A stretch of DNA of 64,000 nt from Paenibacillus glycanilyticus (GTDB lineage: Bacteria; Bacillota; Bacilli; Paenibacillales; Paenibacillaceae). Shown in pieces: positions 44,026 through 53,640 of this stretch; position 1 is the first letter of the stretch; each line of letters begins with the position of its first letter. The stretch covers positions 1 through 64,000 of the forward strand of contig NZ_BSSQ01000007.1 in NCBI RefSeq assembly GCF_030161375.1, given 5' to 3'. Made by a program: the position numbers and the translations under genes. The notes beneath the pieces are model-generated. The model searched no databases. It was not told where the DNA came from and saw nothing but the letters and a program-made list of their open reading frames with translations.

Positions 44026-44074
44026 GCGGATCTTGAGCGATCACGGCTAGGCCAGCTGCTCAAGATCCGCTTTT
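44026..44074 (+). terminator. Terminator between the GH43 and GH115 genes
   Basis: 13-bp perfect stem GCGGATCTTGAGC / GCTCAAGATCCGC followed by TTTT. It implies that the GH115 gene depends on read-through or a promoter in the remaining 35 bp. Confidence 0.85.
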
Positions 44075-44109
44075 GCGCGGGCGAATATATAAAATTGAGG
44101 TGAGTTAAT

Positions 44110-47100
44110 GTGATCAGAGATGCAAGACGCGTAATGGCCGTAATGATGATGATCGCGCTTTTGATCGGGATGATGCCTGCTTATGCAGCTGCTAATCCAT
44201 CCGCTCAGGACGAGGACGAAGGAATCGTTAAGGAAACGGGGGAAGTTGGAGATTTTCCATTAGCGGTTAACGCAACGGCAGCGAACATTTGGGTGGATGC
44301 GGCGGAGGAAGCTCCGGTCAGACGAGTGGTGAACGACTTGAAGGATGACATCAAGCGAGTCACCAATCTGGACGCCAACGTGAGCAGCGAGACAGCCCTG
44401 CCCGCAGGTCCCGTCGTTATCGTGGGCACGCTTGCTAACAGCGCGCAGATTCAGTCGCTGGTCAGCGAAGGGAAGATTACCGCGGATGAAGTAAACGCGA
44501 TCCAGAATAAATGGGAAGCTTATTTAATCAAAGTTTTGGACGACAATACTTTGGTTATCGCGGGATCGGATAATCGCGGAGCTATTTTTGGCGTATACGA
44601 GCTTTCGGAACGAATGGGCGTTAGCCCTTGGTATTTTTTTGCCGACACAGCTATCCAAACCAAGAGCGCCGTATACATAGCTGCCGGTACTTCCGTTACA
44701 GATCTGCCGGACGTGAAGTACCGCGGCGTGTTCCTCAATGATGAAGAGAAGCTTGGCCGCTGGGCTAAGGAAGTATTTAAAGACCCGGATAATATGGGAC
44801 CCAAAACGTATGCCAAAATTTTCGAGCTTATCTTGCGATTGAAGGGGAACTACATCTGGGCAGCCATGCATGTTAATTCCATTAACAATGTGCCCGGCAA
44901 TATTGATCTGGTGAAGGAATACGGCATCGTGCTTGGTTCCAGTCACCCCGATATGCTTCTTCGGACGAACACGCACGAGTGGGATGATTGGAAACAGGAT
45001 TATGCCCAGAAGATGGGCGTTAATCCGGATACGATTGAATACGACTACACGGTAAGCAAGGATGCGGTGCTCCAGTACTGGCGCGAAAGCATTGAAAGCC
45101 ATAAAGACATCGACGCGCAATGGACGCTTGGGATGCGGGGAATCCATGACGAAGCTTTCAGCGTGAAAAATCTGATGGACTCCGCCTATGATTACTTGGG
45201 CAGCGATCTGGAGGATCGGAAAGCCGGACTGATGAACGAGATCATCCGGGAGCAGCAGAAGATGCTTAAAGAGATATTAGGCCAGGAGAAATACGATAAT
45301 TCGTTCCAGGCGTTTATCCCTTACAAGGAAGTTCTCCCCATCTACAACAACCCTAAATTTGATCTGCCCGACAATGTGACGGTGATCTGGTGCGACGACA
45401 ATCACGGAATGATGCGGAGAATGCCGGATGCAACAGAACGTGCGCGCGAAGGAGGAAATGGGTTATATGATCACGTCTCCTATTGGGCTCCCGCTGACCA
45501 AAGCTATACGTGGCTTAATTCGATCCCTCTTTCCTTAATGGGGGAGGAGCTAAGCAAGTCTTGGGATCATAATATTCGGAAGTCTTGGATACTGAACATT
45601 GGCGATATCAAACCTCAAGAAGCCGAGATGACCTTCTTTATCCGTTACGGATGGGATGTAGAGAAGTACAAAAATAATTCGAAGCAATTCCTGAAAGACT
45701 GGGTTGGCGAGCAATTCGGCAGTGAGTACAGCGACGAGACAGCCGACATTCTCAATACGTTCTATCAGCAGACAAACGTTCGCAAGCTTGAGCACATGCA
45801 GGTTGGCGTGTTCAACCAGACCCAATACGGGGATGAGAGTTCGAAGCGCATGGCGGTATACCAGGATTTGTTCGACCGCGCCGCGGCGATCTATAACGCG
45901 CTTCCGGAGGAGCAGAAGCTCGGCTTCTACGAACTGGTGCAATCCAAAATAAACTGGGCCTATTATGTGAATAAAGCCTACTATTATGCGGATCGAAGCA
46001 ATCTGGCCTACGATCAGGGTAGGATGGCTTCCGCCGATTCGTTCCTCAAACTCTCTCAAGAGGCAGATCTGGCAAAGAAAGCGGAAATTGCGCGGTATAG
46101 CACAATGGCTGATGGCAAGTGGAAGGGATTCATTGATCCCGAAAACGCGGCGCCGCCGGTCACTAACCAGCTTCCTGCCGGCACGCCGGCGCTGGTACTG
46201 GGGGAACCGTCCTTAGGCGCGGTTGTACAAGGCGAGAATAAGCCGCAGGAGAATTCCAAGCTAGTCTTCTCCCCGTACAACCAAGACGGTAAATTCATCG
46301 ATATCTTCAATAAAGGAGCCGGCAGTATCAACTGGACAGCTTCCGCCGATCAGCCTTGGGTACATCTGTCCTCCGAAGCCGGCACCATAAACGACGAGAC
46401 TCGCCTCTATGTTACGATTGATGAAATCGAAGCCCACAAAGGCGAATCAGCAACAATTACGATTACCGACACGGCAGCAAATACGGTCAAGACCGTTCAA
46501 GTAGCTGTTGAAGATCCGGCATTAGCCTTGTCCGAAGTGAAGGGGTATGCGGAAGCCGACGGTTATGTTTCGATTGAAGCGGAGCATTACAGCCGCTTGA
46601 ACGCAAGCGGCAATAAGACGTGGGAAGTTATTCATGACTTGGGCCGTGCTTCCGGCGGTGACGTCGTACGTGCTTACGATCCTGATCTAGGAGCCGTGGA
46701 CGAAGCTGCGATCACTTCGACAGCCCCAAGCCTGGAGTATGATATTAACCTGACTTCCGCGGGTCAGTTCCCGCTCGAGATCTACCGGATTCCGACGCTT
46801 AATTCCAAGGGAAAGGTACGCTTTGCGGTATCCGTGGACGATTTAGCCCCGATTGTCGTGGAATCTGCGGCAGCCGATGAAGGACAAGGCACGATCTGGG
46901 TAAGCAACCTTTTCCATATGATTGAGAAGCATGTCGTTACTATGCCTGCAATGACAGCTGGAAAACATACGATTAAGCTGTGGATGGTAGATAGTTTCAT
47001 TATGATCGACAAGATGGTGCTGTACACCGGTCCGGAAGGCGTCATTCCGACTGAACTTGGTCCTGACGAGAGTTATAACGATGCGTTTAATACGACGTTT

Positions 47101-49722
47101 AGCCCCGGCACCCAGCTTCTGTCCCGGAACTCTACAGCCGCAGAGCCGAAAAACATCCCGGCTGGCTGGGGAGCGGGCGCTTTTGTTGAAACAGGTGGAA
47201 AGGTAGGCATTGAAGCCGAGTACGCCATGGAACATGAGCTTGAATCCGCAAGCCAGATTACGGATGACATGAAGGCGTATACCGTATCGAAGCGAGATCA
47301 GGCAGCCGCGGCAGGAAAGATTGCTAACGCGTGGCGTCTCACCCAGTCGGATACCGGCATGGCGATGCGCCTTCCCGATCTGGGCGGGCAGTGGTCAGAC
47401 GATGCCGACTTCTCTGCATCGAGTCCGGAATTAACGTATAAGATCAATTTCGCAAACACCGGCGATTACAATGTCTGGGTGCGCTGGCGGTATGTCGACA
47501 ATGCCTCTGACTCCATTCGCGGCGGGTTGGACGGAAGCAATGGCAACTTCTCGACTGCTGTCTTTTTCAGCAATGATCTGGACGAGAAATGGCACTGGAA
47601 AAACGTAGGCAAAGTTAACGTCGCCACAGCGGACGAGCATGCCTTCAGTCTGTGGATGCGCGAGGATGGTTTGTATATCGACCGGATTTACTTGACGAAA
47701 AGCGGCGATACGCCAACCGATGCCCTATGGAGTCCGTCTCTTCGGACGGAGAGTACGGCGGGACAGAGGCTTCAAGCAGCCGTTGACGCCAAGCGCGCCG
47801 GGATGTCCGGCATCTCTTATCCGTTAGGCGATGGTCTTGGTCAATACAGCCAAGCTGCTTATGATTCCTTGCAAAGCGCGCTGAACGCAGCGGATGCGTT
47901 GGCCAAGAATGTTGCAACTACGGATCAGCAAGCCTCCGATGCCCTGAATGCGATTACAGTCGCCGAGTCGGCTCTATCGGATTCTCTTGTTCTTGCGCAA
48001 GACGGAGTAAGTTATAAGGCTTACCGGGATTTTGTCGGCGATGAAGCGGGTGAAGTTCCGTACGGCTTTAACGTAGAAGACCTGACGAATGGCGCTACCG
48101 CAACCGTTCAGGAAGAAGAGGGTAATAAATTCCTTCGGTTGACGACCACGTCTACTGCGGGCAAAGCGAATCTGTTCCTGCCTTATAGCGGTGATGCGGC
48201 GGCTGCGGGAGACGAGCGCATCGTAATCGAATATCGCGCAAGGCTAAACACCAACTTCCAGTATGCTAACGGAGCCATGGCGAGGAACGACAGCGGGACT
48301 AGCAATTATTCGATGGTCACGGCGTTTGATACGGGTAAGATTATGGTGCAAAATGGCGGGTCCAAGAAGTCCGTCCTAAACTACGCGCTTAATAGCTGGT
48401 ACAAAATTAAAATGGTAGCCAACTGGGATGCCAAAACTTATACCGTCTATATCAACGATGATCCGGTGCCAGTGGCCACGGACTTTGTCTTCCGCCATAC
48501 GGGCGGCAGCAAGCTGACCGGCCAGAGGTTTGGCATTGACGGGTATGCTAACGCGTCCATCGACTTTGACGATTTCAAAGTGACGGTAACCGGAGGAGCG
48601 AAAGCCACTCCCGTAGGGCTTAAGGCTAGCAATGAAACAGCGTCAGGCGCTAACGATGGAACCATCACCGGCGTGAACGCCTCCATGGAATGGTCTTCCG
48701 ACCAAGGGGCTACCTGGTCCAATGTTGGGGGAGATACGCTGCACAATCTGGCTCCGGGAACGTATTGGATTCGTTACCGGGAGACCGCTGACTATAAAGC
48801 CAGCTCCCATGTGGAGTTAACCATCCAAGGTTATGTTCAACCGACGAATCCTTCTGATGGTGGTGGATCTAGCGGCTCTACTGGCGGAGGAGCAGCCACT
48901 ACGATCAAGAACGAAGACGGCAGTACGACCACCATCGTTACGGATCAGAAGACCGGAACGGTAACCGAGACTACGACATGGCCTAACGGAGTGAAGGTAG
49001 AGACGATTACGACTTCCCTTGGGGAAGTCTCGGCCACCGTCCATCTGCCTGAAGGAGTAGCAGAGACGCGAATTTCGATTCCGGCGAAAAATGCCTCCGC
49101 CACTACCGTGGCCTACACGGTTAAGGCAGACGGAACCAGGAAAATCATAGGGGACTCCGTTCTGACGGACCGCGGAATAAGTTTCATAGCCAGAGGCGAT
49201 ATGACGGTCAAATTAATAGACAACAAGATTACTTTCAAGGATGTGCCCGGCAATAACTGGGCAGCAGAAGCGATAGCGTTCGCCGCTAGCCGCGAGTTGT
49301 TCCTTGGAACGGGGCAAGGCGTATTTACCCCGGGCGAATCGATGAGCCGGGCCATGCTCTTTACCGTATTGGCAAGGCTCGGCGACGTGGAGACGAGCGG
49401 CGGCGCGAATTGGTACAGCAAGGCGGAAGACTGGGCTGTAACGGCAGGTATCAGCGACGGCAGCGCACCTAATGCTGCTATTACGCGGGAGGAGCTTATT
49501 ACTCTTTTGTACCGATATGCCGGACAACCAGCAACAAGCGGAAATGGCAAGAGCTTTGCCGACAGCGGCGAGGTGTCCGCTTGGGCGCAGGATGCCATGA
49601 ATTGGGCTGTTGCCGCTGGGATTCTGAACGGCAAGCCGGGAAACCTTCTGGCGCCTGCAAGCAGCGTCACTCGGGCTGAAGTGGCCTCTATCCTTGCACG
49701 GTTTATAACTATGCGCAGCTAG
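44110..49722 (+). CDS. S-layer-anchored GH115 xylan alpha-1,2-glucuronidase
   Basis: 1,870 residues from GTG with GAGGTGA upstream. Signal peptide about 1-28 (VMAVMMMIALLIGMMPAYA). GH115 catalytic region at about 45-690: NKWEAYLIKVLDDNTLVIAG, SDNRGAIFGVYELSERMG, DVKYRGVFLNDEEKLG, LRLKGNYIWAAMHVNSINN and TLGMRGIHDEAF are family hallmarks. These enzymes remove (4-O-methyl-)glucuronic acid from internal and terminal xylose units of xylan. A C-terminal GH115 beta domain (about 810-980, GYVSIEAEHYSRLNASG) and a second similar module (about 1030-1185, VGIEAEYAMEHELES) follow, then the hinge. From 1296 on comes the LamG/linker/SLH block shared with the GH43 protein. Predicted cell-surface enzyme. 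Confidence 0.94.
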   Translation: MIRDARRVMAVMMMIALLIGMMPAYAAANPSAQDEDEGIVKETGEVGDFPLAVNATAANIWVDAAEEAPVRRVVNDLKDDIKRVTNLDANVSSETALPAGPVVIVGTLANSAQIQSLVSEGKITADEVNAIQNKWEAYLIKVLDDNTLVIAGSDNRGAIFGVYELSERMGVSPWYFFADTAIQTKSAVYIAAGTSVTDLPDVKYRGVFLNDEEKLGRWAKEVFKDPDNMGPKTYAKIFELILRLKGNYIWAAMHVNSINNVPGNIDLVKEYGIVLGSSHPDMLLRTNTHEWDDWKQDYAQKMGVNPDTIEYDYTVSKDAVLQYWRESIESHKDIDAQWTLGMRGIHDEAFSVKNLMDSAYDYLGSDLEDRKAGLMNEIIREQQKMLKEILGQEKYDNSFQAFIPYKEVLPIYNNPKFDLPDNVTVIWCDDNHGMMRRMPDATERAREGGNGLYDHVSYWAPADQSYTWLNSIPLSLMGEELSKSWDHNIRKSWILNIGDIKPQEAEMTFFIRYGWDVEKYKNNSKQFLKDWVGEQFGSEYSDETADILNTFYQQTNVRKLEHMQVGVFNQTQYGDESSKRMAVYQDLFDRAAAIYNALPEEQKLGFYELVQSKINWAYYVNKAYYYADRSNLAYDQGRMASADSFLKLSQEADLAKKAEIARYSTMADGKWKGFIDPENAAPPVTNQLPAGTPALVLGEPSLGAVVQGENKPQENSKLVFSPYNQDGKFIDIFNKGAGSINWTASADQPWVHLSSEAGTINDETRLYVTIDEIEAHKGESATITITDTAANTVKTVQVAVEDPALALSEVKGYAEADGYVSIEAEHYSRLNASGNKTWEVIHDLGRASGGDVVRAYDPDLGAVDEAAITSTAPSLEYDINLTSAGQFPLEIYRIPTLNSKGKVRFAVSVDDLAPIVVESAAADEGQGTIWVSNLFHMIEKHVVTMPAMTAGKHTIKLWMVDSFIMIDKMVLYTGPEGVIPTELGPDESYNDAFNTTFSPGTQLLSRNSTAAEPKNIPAGWGAGAFVETGGKVGIEAEYAMEHELESASQITDDMKAYTVSKRDQAAAAGKIANAWRLTQSDTGMAMRLPDLGGQWSDDADFSASSPELTYKINFANTGDYNVWVRWRYVDNASDSIRGGLDGSNGNFSTAVFFSNDLDEKWHWKNVGKVNVATADEHAFSLWMREDGLYIDRIYLTKSGDTPTDALWSPSLRTESTAGQRLQAAVDAKRAGMSGISYPLGDGLGQYSQAAYDSLQSALNAADALAKNVATTDQQASDALNAITVAESALSDSLVLAQDGVSYKAYRDFVGDEAGEVPYGFNVEDLTNGATATVQEEEGNKFLRLTTTSTAGKANLFLPYSGDAAAAGDERIVIEYRARLNTNFQYANGAMARNDSGTSNYSMVTAFDTGKIMVQNGGSKKSVLNYALNSWYKIKMVANWDAKTYTVYINDDPVPVATDFVFRHTGGSKLTGQRFGIDGYANASIDFDDFKVTVTGGAKATPVGLKASNETASGANDGTITGVNASMEWSSDQGATWSNVGGDTLHNLAPGTYWIRYRETADYKASSHVELTIQGYVQPTNPSDGGGSSGSTGGGAATTIKNEDGSTTTIVTDQKTGTVTETTTWPNGVKVETITTSLGEVSATVHLPEGVAETRISIPAKNASATTVAYTVKADGTRKIIGDSVLTDRGISFIARGDMTVKLIDNKITFKDVPGNNWAAEAIAFAASRELFLGTGQGVFTPGESMSRAMLFTVLARLGDVETSGGANWYSKAEDWAVTAGISDGSAPNAAITREELITLLYRYAGQPATSGNGKSFADSGEVSAWAQDAMNWAVAAGILNGKPGNLLAPASSVTRAEVASILARFITMRS
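47998..49719 (+). repeat. Duplicated surface-anchoring module, copy B (in the GH115 gene)
   Basis: Partner of copy A at 42254-43975, identical in length (1,722 bp). Two long identical runs occur around GTATTTACCCCGGGCGAATC and ACCACCATCGTTACGGATCA. Same order of LamG-like, Ser/Gly linker and SLH domains. Confidence 0.9.
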
Positions 49723-49757
49723 GCTAGTATCAGCAAAATAAGAGTTACTTTTACTTA

Positions 49758-49799
49758 AAATAGCGATGCAGAGAGCTATCCCTGCCATCGCTATTTTTT
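49758..49799 (+). terminator. Terminator after the GH115 gene
   Basis: Stem AATAGCGATGGCAG-type arms (AATAGCGATG / CATCGCTATT) followed by TTTT. Confidence 0.85.
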
Positions 49800-49869
49800 G
49801 CGGACAGCCTCCGACAGCTTAATGGCAAACGGAGCTTTTTAACCCTGAATTACTTATATCACCACGATT

Positions 49870-49931
49870 TTAAGTTATTACCAAATTCATTTAAATGAGT
49901 ACATTTTTTAAATTTCTCCGGTAGCTATAAT
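49870..49931 (+). promoter_or_regulatory. Promoter block of the second ABC operon, shared with the GH43 gene
   Basis: TATAAT at 49926-49931 with no clear -35; upstream TTTAAATGAGTACATTTTTT and AAATTTCTCCGG align with 39579-39611. The remaining leader up to ATG is of similar length in both (49 versus 52 bp). Likely a common activator site. Confidence 0.5.
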
Positions 49932-49974
49932 GAAAACATAAGAGCTCCTTAATACAGCCGGAGGGATGAGAGAA

Positions 49975-50919
49975 ATGAAAGCGGTTTTAGAACGAGAATA
50001 CGCTGCGATAAAGAAGAAAAACAAATTTCTTCACAACATCAAAAGAGACAAATGGTTGTACACTCTTTTGCTGCTGCCCTTTGCATATATCCTGATCTTC
50101 AAATATGCCCCGATCTACGGCGTTGTGATGGCGTTCCAGGATTACAACATTTTTGCGGGCATTAAGGGAAGCGAATGGGTTGGGATGGACGTGTTCCAGT
50201 TCATATTCCAACAGGACAGCTTCTACCGTGCGCTTAAGAATACGCTGCTTCTTAATGTTTATGACTTGATCGCGGGTTTCCCGGCGCCTATCATACTTGC
50301 GATTTTGCTTAATGAATTGAGAGCGGCGAAGTTCAAGAAATTAACGCAAACCGTATTGTATCTACCTCACTTTTTATCCTGGGTCATTATCGGCGGCATG
50401 GTCTATCTGATGTTCTCCAACAGCGGTATGGTGAACACGTTCCTGGACAACCTCGGGCTTGGGAAGATCGAGTTCCTATCGCAGAAGGTGCCTTGGTTAA
50501 TCACTTATATTTCCGTTGGCGTATGGCAGCATATCGGCTGGGGGACGATCATCTATCTGGCGGCCATGACGGGAATTAATAGGGAATTGTATGAAGCTTC
50601 CGATATCGACGGCTGCAGCAGACTTCGCAAAGTATGGCATATTACGTTGCCAGGCATTAAATCTACGATTAATATTTTGCTGATTCTCCAGATTGGTAGA
50701 ATGGTTTCTATCGGGTTCGATCGGCCGTTTGTAATGGGCAATTCATTAGTGAGCGATTACTCGGATGTAATCAGTACATTCGTATATAGAGTTGGTATTA
50801 GCTCGGGGGATTTCTCCCAAGCGACAGCGGTAGGATTATTCCAATCCGTCGTTGGCCTGATCCTGCTGATTGGCGCTAACTATATTGCGAAGAAATTGGG
50901 TGAGGATGGGATATGGTGA
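49975..50919 (+). CDS. Carbohydrate ABC transporter permease (LplB type), second importer
   Basis: Permease of the second CUT1-type importer, 314 residues, six helices, the first at about 30-50 (LYTLLLLPFAYILIFKYAPI). EAA loop RELYEASDIDGCSRLRKVWH near 205-225. GGAGGG lies directly against an in-frame ATG at 49966 but 9 nt before the ATG at 49975, which is preferred. Head gene of a permease-permease-binding protein-regulator-kinase cluster. No ATPase gene alongside. Confidence 0.94.
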   Translation: MKAVLEREYAAIKKKNKFLHNIKRDKWLYTLLLLPFAYILIFKYAPIYGVVMAFQDYNIFAGIKGSEWVGMDVFQFIFQQDSFYRALKNTLLLNVYDLIAGFPAPIILAILLNELRAAKFKKLTQTVLYLPHFLSWVIIGGMVYLMFSNSGMVNTFLDNLGLGKIEFLSQKVPWLITYISVGVWQHIGWGTIIYLAAMTGINRELYEASDIDGCSRLRKVWHITLPGIKSTINILLILQIGRMVSIGFDRPFVMGNSLVSDYSDVISTFVYRVGISSGDFSQATAVGLFQSVVGLILLIGANYIAKKLGEDGIW

Positions 50920-51809
50920 GTATGGCGAGCACTTTCGGCAAGAAGAAAAAAATGAGCGTGGCGGATATCGTCATTATCGTCTTTATCGTGGCGTTATGCT
51001 TCACCTGTATCGTTCCGTTCCTCTATATGATTGCGCTTTCCTTAAGCTCGAACGAAGCGATTATTTCGCAAAAAGTAGGCTTGTGGCCGGTAGGCTTCAC
51101 GCTGGAAACGTACAAAACGATCCTAAGCGACGTGGAGATGCTGTATACGCTTGGTTACAGTATTCTGCTAACGGTACTCTACACCGCAGTGTGTATGTTC
51201 TTGACCATTTGCGGAGCGTATCCATTAACGAAAAAACGGCTGATGGGAAGAAACTTTATTTTGTCGGCGCTAGTCTTCACGATGTATTTCAGCGGAGGAT
51301 TGATTCCTTCCTATATTCTGGTTAAAAACCTGGGGATGATGAACACGGTATGGAGTTTGGTGCTGCCGGGCGCTATGAGCGTGTTTAACTTAATCATTCT
51401 GAAGACGTTCTTCACCAACCTTCCGGAGAGTCTGGAAGAGTCGGCCGCAATTGACGGCTGTTCGGATATGGGCATTCTGATGAAGATCGTGCTTCCTCTG
51501 TCGCTGCCTTCCATCGCCACATTAAGCCTTTTCTATGCGGTGGACAGATGGAACGGATTCCAGGATGCGCTGTTCTACATTACGGATAAAAATTTATATC
51601 CGATGCAAATGAAGCTGTATCAGATCATCTCGGCCAATCAGCAGCTGGACAGCCAACAAGGCGGAGAAGGCGGCGCAGGCGCTTATATTGTGCCGGAGTC
51701 GTTGAAAGCGGCCAGCGTTATGTTTACAACCATCCCGATCCTGCTCATCTATCCAAAATTGCAGAAGTATTTCGTGGACGGCGTGATGACGGGAGCCATC
51801 AAAGGCTGA
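50913..51809 (+). CDS. Carbohydrate ABC transporter permease (LplC type), second importer
   Basis: 298 residues, six helices; CIVPFLYMIALSLSSNEAII at the N-terminus, FTMYFSGGLIPSYILVKNLG in the middle, EAA loop ESLEESAAIDGCSDMGILMK, and a Gln/Gly-rich cytosolic insert (QQLDSQQGGEGGAGA) before the last helix. It overlaps the preceding gene by 7 bp, so translation is probably coupled. The ATG at 50922 is an alternative start. Confidence 0.94.
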   Translation: MVSMASTFGKKKKMSVADIVIIVFIVALCFTCIVPFLYMIALSLSSNEAIISQKVGLWPVGFTLETYKTILSDVEMLYTLGYSILLTVLYTAVCMFLTICGAYPLTKKRLMGRNFILSALVFTMYFSGGLIPSYILVKNLGMMNTVWSLVLPGAMSVFNLIILKTFFTNLPESLEESAAIDGCSDMGILMKIVLPLSLPSIATLSLFYAVDRWNGFQDALFYITDKNLYPMQMKLYQIISANQQLDSQQGGEGGAGAYIVPESLKAASVMFTTIPILLIYPKLQKYFVDGVMTGAIKG

Positions 51810-51920
51810 TCAGGATAAAGAACGGATTGAAAGGGGTGGTTCCCGGACTGGCTAGCGGATGTAAAGAAGCTTTGCAATACGAATCATTTTAATATCTATC
51901 ATTTGAAAGGGTGGGTTTAA

Positions 51921-53525
51921 GTGAATACACGTACAAAGAAAAAAGCAGCCATTTTGTTTAGCACAGCGTTATTGGCCGGTGTTGTGGCAGGTTGCGGCGG
52001 GAATAACGGCAATAATGAACCAGCGGCATCCAATGCCGGATCGCCAGCGGCGGAAGCAACTTCCGGTCCCGTTGAAACCTTGACTGTAGAAGTATTCGAC
52101 AGAGGTATTCAAGGACAACCGGATTTGAATAACAATACGTGGACCAAATACGTGAACGAAAAATTCGGCAAACCGAATAACGCCGTTGTAAAATTCGTTT
52201 CCGTCCCTCGCTCCCAGGAAGTCGATAAGCTGAACGTACTCATGGCTGCCAACGAAGCGCCGGATATTTCCTTCACTTACGACGGTACAACGGTAACCCG
52301 CTTTGCTAAAAACAAAGGTCTCTATACGCTCGACGAATTGCTCGAGAAGGATGGCCAGCAGCTGAAAGCTTATCTCGGCGATACCGTTCTTGACTACGGG
52401 AAATACGAGGGCCAACAAGTTTCCATCCCGGCGAAGCGGACTCTGCTTGCTTGGAACGGCTTGTTTATCCGCAAAGATTGGCTCGATAAGCTGGGACTTC
52501 CTGTTCCTACTAATAAGGATGAATTGTACGATACGCTTGTTGCCTTCCGCGACAAGAATCCCGGCAATGTAAATGGCGTCATTCCGTGGGCGACTGCGGC
52601 TGCCGGCATGAACTACACGTTTGGCAACCTGGTTCCGTCCTTCTGGGGCCCAATGTCGGAAGAAGAGTTCGTTACGACAACGAACTGGCTGAAGCCCGGC
52701 AACAAGGATGCGTATAAATGGCTGAACAAGCTGTATTCGGAAAAACTGATCAGTCCCGACTTTGCTTTGGACAAAACGGCTAAGCAAGCGGACGCCGACG
52801 TGACGAACGGCAAGGTAGGTTTCTATGGGGCTAACTGGGATTATCCGCTTACCGCAAAAATGCGCGAACCGCTGAAACAAAACGCGCCGGACGCGAACTA
52901 TGTTCCGATCGATGCCTTCAAGAACGCGGAAGGAAAATATATCAAAGAGACTTATAATGAAAACGGCCTTTTCTCCTTCATTCCAAAAAGCAGCAAACAC
53001 GCGGAACTGGCGATGAAATACCTGAACTGGATGGCTGATCCGGAAGTGTTGTTCTTCCTGCAGTTCGGCGAAGAAGGCGTCAATCATACGATGGTGGACG
53101 GCATCCCGCAAGGGATTGCGCAAACCGGCGAAAATATGCAGATGAGCAATCTCAATCTGGATTATACGTTGGTTGTAAACGGCGCGGAGCTAGGCGATAC
53201 CGAAAAGAATGTCAAAACGTACGCGGCAGCCTTGGCAACCGGAGATAAAGACTATGAGAAAATGGCTGTTGATTCCTATGCGATCAACACGACAGACGGC
53301 TATACCGGCTTCTACTATGGCGTTCCGAACGAAGCCAGCATCAAATACGGCAAAACGCTTGGCGACATGAACAAGCAAATGATGGATAGATTGATCGTGG
53401 CCAAGCCGGCAGAGTTCGATTCCTTGTACGACAAGCTTGTGAAAGAATATATGGACGCCGGCGGCAAAGCGGTTCAAGACGAGAACATTAAGCATTACAG
53501 AGAAGTTAAAGAGAGCAGCAAGTAA
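51921..53525 (+). CDS. Extracellular solute-binding lipoprotein, second importer
   Basis: 534 residues from GTG with AAAGGGTGGG upstream. Lipoprotein signal ending LLAGVVAGC with lipidated Cys25, a short Asn/Gly/Ala/Ser linker, then a two-lobe family-1-like binding domain (LTVEVFDRGIQGQPDLNNNT ... FSFIPKSSKHAELAMKYLNW). Distinct from the first binding protein, so the two importers probably take different oligosaccharides. Ends at a strong terminator, separating it from the regulatory pair. Confidence 0.94.
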   Translation: MNTRTKKKAAILFSTALLAGVVAGCGGNNGNNEPAASNAGSPAAEATSGPVETLTVEVFDRGIQGQPDLNNNTWTKYVNEKFGKPNNAVVKFVSVPRSQEVDKLNVLMAANEAPDISFTYDGTTVTRFAKNKGLYTLDELLEKDGQQLKAYLGDTVLDYGKYEGQQVSIPAKRTLLAWNGLFIRKDWLDKLGLPVPTNKDELYDTLVAFRDKNPGNVNGVIPWATAAAGMNYTFGNLVPSFWGPMSEEEFVTTTNWLKPGNKDAYKWLNKLYSEKLISPDFALDKTAKQADADVTNGKVGFYGANWDYPLTAKMREPLKQNAPDANYVPIDAFKNAEGKYIKETYNENGLFSFIPKSSKHAELAMKYLNWMADPEVLFFLQFGEEGVNHTMVDGIPQGIAQTGENMQMSNLNLDYTLVVNGAELGDTEKNVKTYAAALATGDKDYEKMAVDSYAINTTDGYTGFYYGVPNEASIKYGKTLGDMNKQMMDRLIVAKPAEFDSLYDKLVKEYMDAGGKAVQDENIKHYREVKESSK

Positions 53526-53531
53526 TTCATA

Positions 53532-53575
53532 AGATACGAAGAAACCATCGTACACCATGGTTTCTTCGTATTTTC
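53532..53575 (+). terminator. Terminator after the second binding-protein gene
   Basis: 15-bp stem ATACGAAGAAACCAT / ATGGTTTCTTCGTAT followed by TTTT. Confidence 0.9.
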
Positions 53576-53640
53576 TCGTTGCTATTGACGGAAAGCTTTG
53601 CTATTATTCGATAGAAATTTAAATGTTCAGGGGGATACCC

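Noticed and set aside
51969-53123. 384-codon open frame antisense to the second binding-protein gene
   Set aside because: Shadow frame. The opposite strand encodes a complete lipoprotein with signal, linker and family motifs; the antisense product is Arg/Phe-rich without recognisable domains or start signals.
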